A stretch of DNA of 64,000 bases from Marasmius tenuissimus (lineage: Eukaryota > Basidiomycota > Agaricomycetes > Agaricales > Marasmiaceae), in contig JAQOTA010000047.1 in the NCBI GenBank assembly GCA_029532415.1, positions 1,612,001 through 1,676,000 on the forward strand. The letters are read 5' to 3'. The notes below the pieces were generated by a model that did not search any database, was not told where the DNA came from, and saw nothing but the letters and a program-made list of their open reading frames with translations. A program made the translations under genes and the position numbers. Positions 1 to 10,602 of the stretch are shown piece by piece. Each line of letters opens with the position of its first letter. Position 1 is the stretch's first letter.

Positions 1-1409
1 TTTGACATAAATCCAGCGGGGCGACAGGTCTGCCATGTCGGTCCTTGGCCGTACATGGCGCCTATTCCCAATACAGAGGCGTCACATATAACCCAAATTG
101 GTTCCGAACTGGACGGGTCAATGGGCTTGAGTATAGGTACACGACAGCCCAAATCCTTGATATGCTGAAAACAGATATCGTGCAATGGGCGCCAAAAGAA
201 GGGCTGGTGATTGCGGGACATCTCTGATAGCGGGGTTGTGTATGCCGAGACGTCCGGGAGGAAATGAGATAGGTAGTTCACCAGTCCGAGGAATTTCTGT
301 ATATCATTATAATTCCTCGGTGTACGCCAGTTCCGAATTCGTTCTAGTTTATCGGTATCGGCATGCAGACCATTGTCGTCGATGACATGGCCTAAGCAGT
401 CCATGGACTCGGCGTAGAGTTCACATTTGGACGATTTGAGGTAAAGTGCTTGTTTCCTCAGTGTTTCAAATACGATTCTGAGGTGTTCTTCATGACCCTC
501 GATAGTATCGCTGAAGACAAAAATGTCATCCAGGTAAACATGCATAAATTTTGCAATGTATTCACGGAAAGTATGATTCATGAGGCGCTGAAATGTAGAG
601 GGAGCATTGGTATCTCCCTGCTGCATTATGTGGCTGACGAACGTTCCAAGAACTGTGGAGAAGGCAGTCTTGGGAACGTCATTCGGCATTATCCGAACTT
701 GCTCGTAGGCGTCGGACAAGTCAATTTTAGACCTATACCTTGCCGCGGCGACCTGGGTGCGTATCTGATCCTGATCTGGCATCGGGGTAACATCTTTGAC
801 AGTGTTATTGTTTCGTTCCCGACAATCAACAGTGGTACGGATACCTTTTCCGTCCTTTTTTGGTATGCATAACATAGGTGCTGCTTGGGACACCGTCTTT
901 GGTTCCCACCATTGCGCTCGTACGTATCTCTCTATCTTTTCAGACAGCAGATTTCGTAACGAGTCGGGGCATCGTGGCATGTAGTAGCGATACCTCTTCT
1001 CATCGTCTATGAGCGGGATAGTATGGTTGATTTCCCGCAGTGCCGGCAATTTTTCAGGTATGCCATTCATTATGTCGGCATAATTTTCAATCCATTTAGC
1101 TCGGAGTTCTGGAATATCGGCATCCATATACTTCTGAGAGCTGGACTCAGGATCTGATACGGCTCGTTGGGCTCTAACAACCTCATTCAGTAGAGTTTGT
1201 ACAGGAGTGGTATCCCGCGAGGTGGTAGCAATTTCAATCATATTCAACAAGTCTTCGGTGGATAGCTGGTCACCGGGACCTAACAGTACGGGGAGGTACA
1301 GGTGTAGGTCATTTTTTCTTAGTTTAGATGTGTCCTCATCTTCTACAGTCGTGATAGAGGCAGCCGTTGAGTGTGGAGGCTCAACTCGGACAGAAGATCT
1401 GTCATGTAG
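1..1409 (-). pseudogene. pol: Ty3/Gypsy Pol: reverse transcriptase and start of RNase H (partial)
   Basis: The minus-strand frame is open from 1409 to the window edge, with no stop in about 470 codons. It contains the RT landmarks in order: a palm motif IDLSDAYEQV near 740-710; a degenerate QGDTNAPSTFQRLMN block near 600; the catalytic YLDD at about 536-525; the FLGLVNYLSHFLPD connection near 270; and the start of an RNase H domain (WVICDASVLGIGA) near 70. It is in the same frame as the upstream protease and is separated from it by a single TGA at 1412-1410. There is no ATG at the junction, so it would be made only as a fusion. The left end is cut by the window. Confidence 0.93.
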
Positions 1410-2390
1410 TCACGGACTGGGCGATGTAGCCTTTCGTTTACCTAGGGCTTTTTTGCTCAATCCAGTGTGAGGTTGTTGGGTACGGGCTCGACTCTTATCG
1501 CTTTTTTCAATATTTCTTTCTCTCGATATGATTTTAGCGTGTCGTCGAGCTAATTCCGTGGTTTCCTCCCCCTCATCAAGAGTAGGTATACTCTTGCCAT
1601 TCAAACGGATTGAATTATCACTGAAGTTCAATGAAAGACCATGTCTCCGCATGAATACGGTGCCAACTACAGCATCATAACGGTCAATGTTTGCTACATC
1701 GAAATATCCGACCTCGGATACTGTCTCGTGCGACGAGGCAAAGGAGTACTTGGTGTCGCATCCGTGAGATATGCGAGATCGACTCCCTTTGGTTCCCAGT
1801 TGGAAGGTTACTGGGTTCTCAAGGTGATAAACAGCTAACTTTGCTATCCGAGCGAAGTCAGGGCTGACTGCATCAGCAGTACTTCCACTATCAAACAATG
1901 TGAAAGCCCTGACCCCATTGATATCAATGAATGCGGTGAGGCACTTGTTATCTGTTAGAGTGCGCTGAGGGCGAGTTCCAACTGAATCTGCAGCAACCAG
2001 AGTCGGTCTGAGGGTGGATTGTGCGTTTCCGTCTGTATCAACCGTTATAGAGCGTAGGTATTCTCCAAAATCAAGGTTCAGAACCTCGGTTGACTCATCA
2101 GCAGTCAAAGACTCATTCCGATACTCAGAAGAGTATTCAGCTTCAGATTCGCTAGTGTCCATCATGAAACCTACACGTTTCATGTATTCCTCATCAGCAT
2201 CATCACTTGAATACTGGGAACCGATAAGGCCTGTCTCCTCGGTATCATTCCCAGAGTCAGATTCTGAAGAGTGATCTGATGGGGTGGCTTCCTGAGGTGT
2301 GGTTTCAGGTGGTTCGTGCTCAGATTCATTTTCTGAGGCTTCAGCAATACGGAACAATCGTGTGGTTCCTTTGCCGTTAGAGTCTACCAT
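1410..2390 (-). pseudogene. Ty3/Gypsy retropepsin-like aspartic protease region
   Basis: This 326-codon stretch has an acidic, Ser/Glu/Asp-rich N-terminal half (residues about 10-100) and a retropepsin domain at about 150-270. The catalytic loop reads LFDSGSTADAV (D-S-G), and the second half of the fold includes YDAVVGTVFMRRHGLSLNF. The C-terminus is basic. The protein would process the Gag-Pol polyprotein. It begins with an ATG directly after a TGA (2393-2391) and ends at a TGA followed by CTA, all in the frame of Gag and RT. This suggests one long Gag-Pol frame that has been broken, rather than three separate genes. Confidence 0.9.
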
Positions 2391-2687
2391 TCAGAATAGG
2401 CGATTATTGCCTTTCTGTTGGTTGGCTTTGTCGCCCTGACCGTCCCACTTTTTCTTGTAGAACGGCTGAAACTTTCTATTGAAGTTTTGTCTATCCTGGG
2501 CTCTGCCATCGCGTTGTGAGAAACGGCCTTGATTTCGAGAGTCTTGGCGTTTATCTCTCGGGGGTGAGTTCGCTCGAACGCTATACCTCCGGTTGTCAAC
2601 AACTTGAAGTCGTCGAGGTGAAGGAGACCGAGAGGACTGACAGTTGTTTTTCCTGTTATCCTTCCTCTTACGGTCCTTTGACCAAGA
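2391..2687 (-). pseudogene. Basic Gag-Pol linker, nucleocapsid-like
   Basis: Between the Gag stop at 2690-2688 and the TGA at 2393-2391 the same frame stays open for about 98 codons. The stretch is very rich in Arg, Lys, Asn and Gln (for example SWSKDRKRKDNRKNN at its start). That composition fits an RNA-binding nucleocapsid tail. I see no CCHC zinc knuckle. I read it as the true C-terminus of Gag, cut off by a CGA-to-TGA change. Confidence 0.65.
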
Positions 2688-4775
2688 TCAAGACCTGCGG
2701 CGTTTAGTACGCTTCATTTGGTCTCGAGCCTTGTTGTAATACAAGGCAGCCTTGTGGCTTTGTTCACACAGCAGTGCGGCCTGCATAATGTCATTGACAG
2801 ATGAGTTTTCAGGCGTAATGCGATGGATTTTTCGCATATCACTGGCCATTTCTTCGGGGACCAGTAACATAAGTCTCTTTTTGAATGAATAGACGTCGGG
2901 TGGACTAGGCATGCTCTTAGCATAGCGGGTGAGTTCGGCAAATACACCCTTGATGCCTTTACCAGCCGTATATACGACGTCATCATATCTTTCGGTAACA
3001 AGAGTCAAAGAGGACTCATGGATGAAGCGGCAGTATAATTCGCTAACCACTTGCATGAAAGTGGTTTGACCGTGAAGTGGATCATCGGAATCTGGGTCAT
3101 CAAGACCACTCTCGATGGCGTCAACATACCAGTGGCGAGCATCTCCACAAAGGAATGATACTAAAGTGTTCTTTCGGAACATATCCACGGAGGTGAGCAC
3201 GTAACATCCCTTAGAGTTACTCCATCTAACATTGGAGCCACAGAGATTCGCAACATTAAGCCAGCGGACTATATCTCGAATAAACTCGTCAAATACCAAG
3301 AAATCCTGGTCTCCATAGTAATATCCAGGCTTAGGTATGTTCTGAATCACGGTTTTTTGTGCATTGTTTGGTGCACTGGAGCCCGGAATGTAAAGTTGAC
3401 GTTCAATCAACTTCTCAAACATCCTAAAAGTGGCTCGGAGGACTTCTTCCTGACTCTTAGGAGTAGGATCGTACAGGAAGATTTCTTCTTCATTGAAAGT
3501 TGGATCCGCGGATGAATACCGGGTACGTCCAAATACACCCGGGCGTTGGCCACGAACTGACGGGTTTGAACTCAAGCGTTCTCTCTTGATGATCCGGTTA
3601 TGTTCATCTTCGGAATTATGAGGTTCGGCGTCACTAGGTTCGCCGTTGTTGGGGTCATCACTAGGAGGACCGTCGCCACCATCAGGAGGTCCACCATTGC
3701 CACCAGTACGATGGTGACTCTGATCGGTTTCAGAGCTAGGGGGCTCACTTTCTCCCCTATGGATTGGTGTTTCACGTGGTTCAGTTGAACGGGGAACGGG
3801 GTTCCGACGTACACCTCCACGGCCATGCCTCGTTGAAGAGATATGTCGATCACAGGCCGCCCGAATTTTCTTAGCATACGGCGGCTCAGTATCGGAGCGG
3901 GAATCGCTTCTCTCGTTACAAGGGCTCGATCCAGTTCGGAAGGTTCGGCGGATCGAGTCCTGCTCGGAGAATGGTTCAGGGTAAATCATTCTCAAGGGAG
4001 CAACCTCATGGTCCTCAATGGGACGTTCAGGCTGCGTGATCTGAGGGTTTCGCTGATGGTAAATCATTCCATTCTCGTCAACATATACATGCTGATTATC
4101 TATAGGAGTTGTGCTATAACTCAAAAGGTCAGCCTCACGTAGGGTCTGAAGTACGTAGCAACGACGTAGAGTTTGATGATAAGCCCGAACGAGAGATTGG
4201 TTTCGGGCAAAATTTGAAGTTACTGTCTTGATACTTTGAAGGCTAGCAACGTCGTCATCAGACGAGCTGTCAGGTGAATCCTCGGGATCACCAGGGGCGT
4301 TGCTGTTGCCAGTTATTACCAGAGGACGATTGGGCATAGGTGCCTTGCCCTTCCTTGACGCAGCAGCGTTGGTCTCGGATAGAATTTCTTCAGCAGTGAC
4401 GGTAGGGGTGCTGTCAGAGCGGTCACCAGTGCCAAAGAGACTATCAGGACTGGCAGTACGAGGATGATGTTCCTCAGTTGTGGTAGTCGTAGTACCAACA
4501 GGTTCAGAGGTCGAAGTCGAGCTAGTAGGTTCCTGAGGAGGACGTACGGCAGCCCGAGGCGTTCTAGAGGTCGACGTAGTAGCAGTAGGTTGACGAGACT
4601 GAGCGGATGGTTCAGTCGTGTGAGGAGCAGAGGAGCCAAATGCAGGTTTAGCTCGGTCATTCATCGCCGTGGATTTTGAAGTAACAGTCTTTTGAAGGGT
4701 GGTCGTAGACATTGGAGAGATTTGAGCGTCAGGATACGGTAGCTGGCGATATGCAGCGCTGATCCCAGATTGCAC
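2688..4775 (-). CDS. gag: Ty3/Gypsy Gag-like structural protein
   Basis: The open frame has 695 codons. The first half is low-complexity and rich in Ser/Thr/Pro/Glu. The second half (about residues 430-690) resembles a retrotransposon capsid: aromatic and helical, with motifs such as GYYYGDQDFLVFDEFIRDI, FLCGDARHWYVDAIES and FMQVVSELYCRFIHE. The last ten residues turn basic and lead into the linker after the TGA. Gag assembles the virus-like particle in the cytoplasm. The start at 4775 is the first ATG of the frame; a later ATG such as residue 22 is equally possible. Confidence 0.85.
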   Translation of the reverse strand: MQSGISAAYRQLPYPDAQISPMSTTTLQKTVTSKSTAMNDRAKPAFGSSAPHTTEPSAQSRQPTATTSTSRTPRAAVRPPQEPTSSTSTSEPVGTTTTTTEEHHPRTASPDSLFGTGDRSDSTPTVTAEEILSETNAAASRKGKAPMPNRPLVITGNSNAPGDPEDSPDSSSDDDVASLQSIKTVTSNFARNQSLVRAYHQTLRRCYVLQTLREADLLSYSTTPIDNQHVYVDENGMIYHQRNPQITQPERPIEDHEVAPLRMIYPEPFSEQDSIRRTFRTGSSPCNERSDSRSDTEPPYAKKIRAACDRHISSTRHGRGGVRRNPVPRSTEPRETPIHRGESEPPSSETDQSHHRTGGNGGPPDGGDGPPSDDPNNGEPSDAEPHNSEDEHNRIIKRERLSSNPSVRGQRPGVFGRTRYSSADPTFNEEEIFLYDPTPKSQEEVLRATFRMFEKLIERQLYIPGSSAPNNAQKTVIQNIPKPGYYYGDQDFLVFDEFIRDIVRWLNVANLCGSNVRWSNSKGCYVLTSVDMFRKNTLVSFLCGDARHWYVDAIESGLDDPDSDDPLHGQTTFMQVVSELYCRFIHESSLTLVTERYDDVVYTAGKGIKGVFAELTRYAKSMPSPPDVYSFKKRLMLLVPEEMASDMRKIHRITPENSSVNDIMQAALLCEQSHKAALYYNKARDQMKRTKRRRS

Positions 4776-4899
4776 TGTCTTTCGAGTGGTGAGCGGCGTG
4801 GTGGTGAATAGAGTAGAACTTCGGAGTAGCCAAAGCTGAGGTTAAAAAAATGTGAAAGGGTTCCTTCACTCGGTCCTTCGGACCTCAATAACCAGACAG

Positions 4900-5057
4900 T
4901 CGTTTAATTGGCTACAGAGAGCGCTACGAGAGGGTTACACGAGGTGGTGAAGGTAAGAGTAAAAGAAGTTAATATTAGGTAAGTCGTAGCAAGTCCTTTT
5001 ATACATAGAGAAGTCCGTGTATTTGAAATATACTGGATATGGGACGTGGCCCTTACA
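4900..5057 (-). repeat. Putative 5' LTR with TATA box (Gypsy element)
   Basis: On the minus strand a TGTAAGGGCC start lies at 5057 and a TATA-like TATAAAAGG at about 5004-4996, upstream of Gag. Both are expected for an LTR promoter region. The second LTR is outside the window, so the inner end and length cannot be fixed. I saw no certain primer-binding site. Confidence 0.45.
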
Positions 5058-7114
5058 GATGATGAATAGTATCGTCTATAGAAACAAGAGGTAATATGTC
5101 GGTTACTGGAGAATTGGATAGAATTGAGGGTTGCAAACTTGCTTCACTGTGATCAACAATGAAGGTTTTAGGGAGGGAAGGGGACAATGCAATGGGATTC
5201 TAACGTCAAGCCCCTATGTCATCACTCATGGCTTATAGTAGATGGTGGGCAGAAGTGGGGAAATAAGATAGTAGCTCTGAGCTGGGAAAGTGATTGGCAT
5301 GTCTCTTTTGGTATTGTGGTATCATTCCCAATGCTGGTGGTGTCCTATGCTGTCTCCTGAATATGACTCCCAACCTCCTCCTCCTCAACACCCATCAGAC
5401 AGGCTCCTGTCCCACAATCCCAAGCAGCAATATTGGAACCTCATTGAGTAGGGCATAATGTTTACACTCACCCATAATTAGGCTTATCACAGCCAATCCC
5501 TTATCGGTACTCATTGGTGTATCTGGCAGGTTGGGCCAGGAAATCCTCTCAACTCTTCACATTATCCATTCAATGCATGAAACTTCCCTCCTATTCACAT
5601 TGTCAAAAACAACACAAGAGGCTCAGAGTATAATTGATACACACCTTGCTCGCACAGGCATGCATTTCTTCCATTTGTCGGATGCCTCAATTTCTCCGCT
5701 ATCATATCCATCTCGAATCCTTAGATTGACACAAACACTTTCACTGTTTTTGGGAGAGTAATCCTATGCTGAAACCCAACAATGCTATGAAGCTCATTGC
5801 TGCGCCTATAGCCTGGTTAAACCAACCAAACATGAAAAGAAACAAATTAATTGGACAAACCATGATGTTTTGCACTTTAGCAGCCCTGTATAATTTGTGC
5901 TCCCTTTTCTGCATTAAGGTGGTTCAAGTCAAGACAAGATGGGGGTGGAAAGAATACACAGATCTTACTTGTGACTGGGGGTAAGAGTCAGAAAAATGAC
6001 TGTGTTGTAACTCACCAACTGAAAAAATTAAAGGATGGTCCACATAAGTGCCTGTTGCAAGAGTTGATCAGAAACCACTATCATCTTCCACAATGAGATA
6101 GGTTTTTCCAGTTCTGTCAAGTCAACACCACAGGCAATTTACCCCATCAAGGAGCCCCCAAGCGCAAACTATCAAGAGAAATCACCAAGAGACCACTGAG
6201 TCCAGCATAGAGATTATGACTCCAGATACTTACCACCCTCATCCTTGAAGCAACTCACCAACAATATATGAGGGCCACCATGTCTTTGTGAGCATTTCTG
6301 TGCTATCAAAGGACCATGACTTGACTCTGTTTTCTTGTACGTTGTGGCTAAAGTCCTCAGATTAACATTGAAAACTCGAAGGTCTTGCTTGTTTTGCCCA
6401 GTAAGACGCCCAAAACCCATTGGATTTAGGCCACCCCCAATCTAACAATGTTTCGGAGGGCTTGCAAGGGCATGATAAATTTGATCTGTACGTCTCAACA
6501 GTTGAGACAGTTAGCAAGTTGCTACTATGCTTTGGTTACAGCCTATCACTTTCGCAAGCCAGTTTTGGGAGAACAGTGGAGCTGAAGTCCAAATATAATG
6601 GCAACCAATAACAAGCAAATCTAGAAGGATAGTACATGATAGTATGGTTCAGGTTTTCAGCTAGTGCTACAACAACTTAAGTTGTTGGCTGATACAAGTT
6701 ATCAACAACTATTGAGACCTCCAGGGGAATGTACAAATCTGTCCATGTTGTGATTCCAAATATGTCTCCCTCACCCTGAGCTACCAAACTTGCCCATTGT
6801 ACCTAGGGAAGCCTGTTATTTGCAGTTCCCGCTGTACTGTTGAGTCGAAGATAAACAGTAATCATGACTCTGCATTGAAATATACACTACATTGAAGGAC
6901 ATCCTTAAGTAATAGAACTACATGACAGCAAGGTATAACAAACAAATTTTGATGGACCAGGACTGGGTACAAGATCCTCAAGTCCCTCTCAACGCTCACA
7001 AATTTCAAAGGCGCAAAAGGTTGGTTGGGATATATTCTCCATTCAGGAGTTGGAAGAACAGTTACAAGATTCGGCATCAAGGACCATTGGTATCTATTCT
7101 GTCAAATTCAACAA
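5058..7114. other. No recognisable gene
   Basis: Only short, low-quality open frames occur on either strand. None has a family motif or a plausible exon structure. Probably decayed intergenic or transposon-derived DNA. Confidence 0.5.
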
Positions 7115-8160
7115 GGAGGCTCTGGTGGTTTACTGCAATAATCTGGTGGACTATCTGACCCATTGTGTCACCAAAGATGTTCATATACCACACAAACCAT
7201 GTCAGGAAACAAAGGCATCATCCCAATATTACCTTCAGCATGGACATGCTCTCAATGGTGGGTATCATTCCCATGGGAAATCTCAGGTGAGTAATTGATC
7301 CCAAAACGTCCATCTGTTGCTTCCTGTAATACAGAAGGTGCTGAGTTATGCCAGGGCCAGAATGGCACAAGTTGTGCTGGCACCAGCGTCCATGGCTCAT
7401 GTACTGGACACTTTTCTGGAAAGGCTGTTCTCTTCTCAAAAGTGGTGGCAATAAACAGTACAATTGTTGTTGATGATTGCTGTGCCAGAGACATACTGTG
7501 TAGATGGCCATGATTATCAGCAGTGATAGTACTGTGACAGCACCAATTGTCACTCCAGCAATCACCACAGCAGGTGGCTCAATTAGACAACTTCAGAAGT
7601 CAAGAAGAACCTTGAGGTCCAGACCACACCTTGTCCCCATAGTTTCATTTCTGTCCAGAGAGTACATGATAGCCATTGCTTCAATCATGACACCAAGCTC
7701 AGTTGTCCTGTGCTTCCATAAATGTAGCTGAATTGTCCACAACCCTGGCCAACCAGCATGGAGCTTGAGATGCCTACCATTAAGCAATTGTGCTTGACAA
7801 CATTGTGGTAGACAACATCTAATGATGATGTGGTTGCACAAAAATAGGTGGTGTTTGATAAGTCTGCCTTGGCAAGCAAGGCAAATAATCTTGTAGAGAA
7901 GATGAATGTCAAGCCATTGATATAATCAGATATTATGTGCACAGTGAGAACAAGCTAGCATAGGGGAGCATTAGTCACCAAGGCTCAAGCTATATTTGGT
8001 GTTCTGAAAACATGAAACTCACCTGCTTTCATAGGTACCCAACATCATATCATCTGAGGAGAAATTCTAAAGTAAAATGATGAATATAGAACTGGCCACC
8101 ATTGTCAGTCCAAAAACCTCACCCAAAATGTTGCTCCCTTGACTGTAGTATTATAAAGTT
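7115..8160 (-). pseudogene. GH76-like membrane protein, broken copy A
   Basis: Fragments of the GH76-like family occur in order on the minus strand. They are: an exon end reading TTVKGATFW near 8150-8120; RLFALLAKADLSNTTYFCATTSSLD near 7890-7830; LGVMIEAMAIMYSLDRNETMG near 7720-7640; then directly the membrane segment VIAGVTIGAVTVLSLLIIMAIYTV near 7565-7495; and the conserved tail FPDMV...LW...SPPDY near 7195-7130. Compared with intact copy B, the block between the MIEAM exon and the membrane segment (VLFN, YLLRGLAEAY and LYNQAAAAQ parts) is deleted. The frame shifts between blocks and a TGA (7170-7168) interrupts the tail. The 5' half is missing and is replaced by a Copia scrap. Not functional. 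Confidence 0.8.
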
Positions 8161-8402
8161 GTGTCTGACAGTGACTGAAATTTGGTGCAACACATGGGAT
8201 CAACAGGACCTTTGTTGAGTTCTGGAATATAGCCGGCAGGAAGAGGAGCCTCTGCAGCTTTTGCATTTTGCATGCCAAATTGCTTCAAGACCTTCTGCAA
8301 GTAGTCAGTCTGGCCCAGCATTGCCAATAATTTGCTCTGCTCCACTCTAGCTCTGGAGCAAAGTGGAGCAGCTGATGTCATGCAACTCTGTTCCAAAGCC
8401 AC
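8160..8402 (-). pseudogene. Copia reverse transcriptase fragment
   Basis: An 83-codon frame contains MLGQTDYLQKVLKQFGM followed by a PLPAGYIPEL-type segment. This is the typical connection downstream of the Copia RT palm. It sits directly at the broken 5' edge of GH76 copy A. The Copia element at the right end of the window lacks exactly this part of pol, so the fragment may come from the same family, but I cannot align them. Confidence 0.65.
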
Positions 8403-10602
8403 TCAGAGCAACTAAATTGCTGCTCAAGCAGCATTTTTCTCTTCATTTGTTTTCCTGAGTATATTTTACTCTAGATGACAGGCAAGTACAAGGATGGTGT
8501 GAGGATGTGTGCAGAGGCACACTAAAACCTGTCTTGGCCATTAGCCAGTGGGAAAGTTGTGCAAGGTCCTTGCACAGCTTTTCCACAGTCCTATTCAGTC
8601 TCCATTACACTCGGGTTTACATTTAAGATGTCAAACCTCCCCTACTCATGCAAAAGCTTGTTCCTTTACATCTAAAATACAGAAAACATACAAAGTGAGT
8701 ACTCATGAGCCTACAGCAACCAACGTTTCACAGGGGAATATGCCAGGAATTTTTAGTCCATTTGAGCAGACTCTTTTAGCTTGGATTCAACTCCAAGCAG
8801 AGCTGCTCAACCAGCTCAACAGTGTACAATTAACTGAGATGCTCTGCTTGAGAGCACCCAAGTCATAGCTCAGGCAGAGCAAAAGTCTTAGGTAAGTGAA
8901 CAGATGCAGGCAGCCTGCTGCTTCTGAGGTCTGACAGCTACTTGCCCTTCTGGGAACTGCAGATGCTCAAATAGAGTTTGGGTATTGAATGTGCACATAG
9001 ATTGCTACCATTCAAGGTAATTTTGGTCAGAAAGGAGGGTCCCACATGTGACATACTACCACTCACTAAACAGTTTCGAAACATGCAGGAATAAAGGACA
9101 GATTTTTCTGTTGCAAGCTCCAACTCTGTAATGTGAAGTTCGAGGCCCAATGGGATACCCCTTCTGGCATGATTGTCAGCAGAAGAAAAAACACTGACTG
9201 CCAAGTATTCTGTCTATGTGTTCACTCCAAACCTCCCACCTGAAGTCAAGGCTGTGCAAATGGAAGTTGTGAGTAAGTGTAAGGCAATTAATTCTGCCTG
9301 AGCCAATCTTGCTGTGCCTCAGAGTCCACAATACACAACAGTTTCCATTCCATAGCATAGAAACAAGCTGTATGGGTATGCTACAAGGCAATGGTGCAAG
9401 GAAAAAAACGGAAAAATGAGATAAGAGCCTGCAGGGCTTATAAAGGCCCAATCCATATAGGACCATGGATTCGGCACCATCTGTCAGTCCAGATGACCCC
9501 TTACAATCCCTGAGCCCTAAATAATGATGAGCTTGCTGCCACTCTTCCTCTGTACTGACAACCACAAAATTTATATCAGCTGAAAGCCCTCATTTTTCTC
9601 TCAAGAACAGTGTATATCCGGTACAACTTGTTGTACAGTGTTTTCCCTGTATTTGGGCTCGCGTGGGAAAAACAAAAACGTCCGTGCCCTAAGTTTCGGA
9701 AAGAGCTGTAAGGTCTAGACAGCGGCAGTGATGAGGAGGTAGCAGTGTAATTTAATGAAGTATTGTACTAGTTCACGTTGAGACTACAACCTGCTAGCAT
9801 TAGAGCTAATGCATGATGGTTGCTCAGTAGAGGTTTGTGCATAGTTCCTGTGCAGAACATCAAACATTGAGTATTAGTACATGGCATAAACTTCCGGAAC
9901 GCACATGTAAGTAATGAGCTCGAGCTATGTTCAAGAATCAATCTACTGGAGGACCATGTTGATTTTTATCCGCAACTATACGGAGGCTCCAGGTTTCTGT
10001 CGACTGATACAAAACCTTTGGTGGCTCACTGACAGTGAAGAAAACTCCCTAATGCCTGTCTTCTCAATCTGCATAACTGACACTGCAAAGCGGTAACCAA
10101 GGGACCCAGCAACACTAGTACTGATGAAGGAAAGGCGCTGAAAAACCTATACGGCTCAGGCCAATATACCCAACCCTGGGCGGATCACGCTGCCGAATAG
10201 ATGTGTCTCTCATCCGGGATCAGTAGCTGCTGCGGGAGGATGGTCATACCTTCATACATTTAAAATGATACGTTGATCTTTGGTTGATAACTTGCACCTA
10301 CGATAGTCGCAACTACTATCAATGGAGAATCCTGGCATGGTTCCAGCAACCCTCTAGGTTTTCATCTACTTCTGGCACGGGACCCTCGAGATTGACGTGT
10401 ACAGCATTGACCTTCCCTCTGATCTCCTGACTTGAAGACCATACCTTTCCGGTGATTCATCAAGGCAGTACTTTCTACCCATTCGCCTCCCGTAACATGA
10501 CAGTGGCGCCTGCATTGTTCCGAATTAAATTCATAATTTCTGCAATTTAGACCCACTTAGATTTGTGGGGGGACAAGCTGAATCAAGTCGCCCTCGCTCC
10601 CA
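8403..10602. other. No recognisable gene
   Basis: Short frames on both strands show no family motif. The region also holds the sequence immediately upstream of the GH76-like copy B. No TATA box or other site stands out clearly enough to call. Confidence 0.45.

Larger units (their letters stand above)
1..5057 (-). mobile_element. Ty3/Gypsy LTR retrotransposon, truncated by the window edge
   Basis: Reading leftwards from about 5057 there is a putative 5' LTR, then Gag, a basic linker, an aspartic protease, and reverse transcriptase running off the left edge. All coding parts share one reading frame on the minus strand and are separated only by three TGA codons (2690-2688, 2393-2391, 1412-1410). 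The protease-RT order within pol is that of LTR retrotransposons, and the RT resembles Ty3/Gypsy rather than Copia. Integrase and the 3' LTR would lie to the left of the window. The three TGA codons make it either decayed or dependent on readthrough (see findings). Confidence 0.93.
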
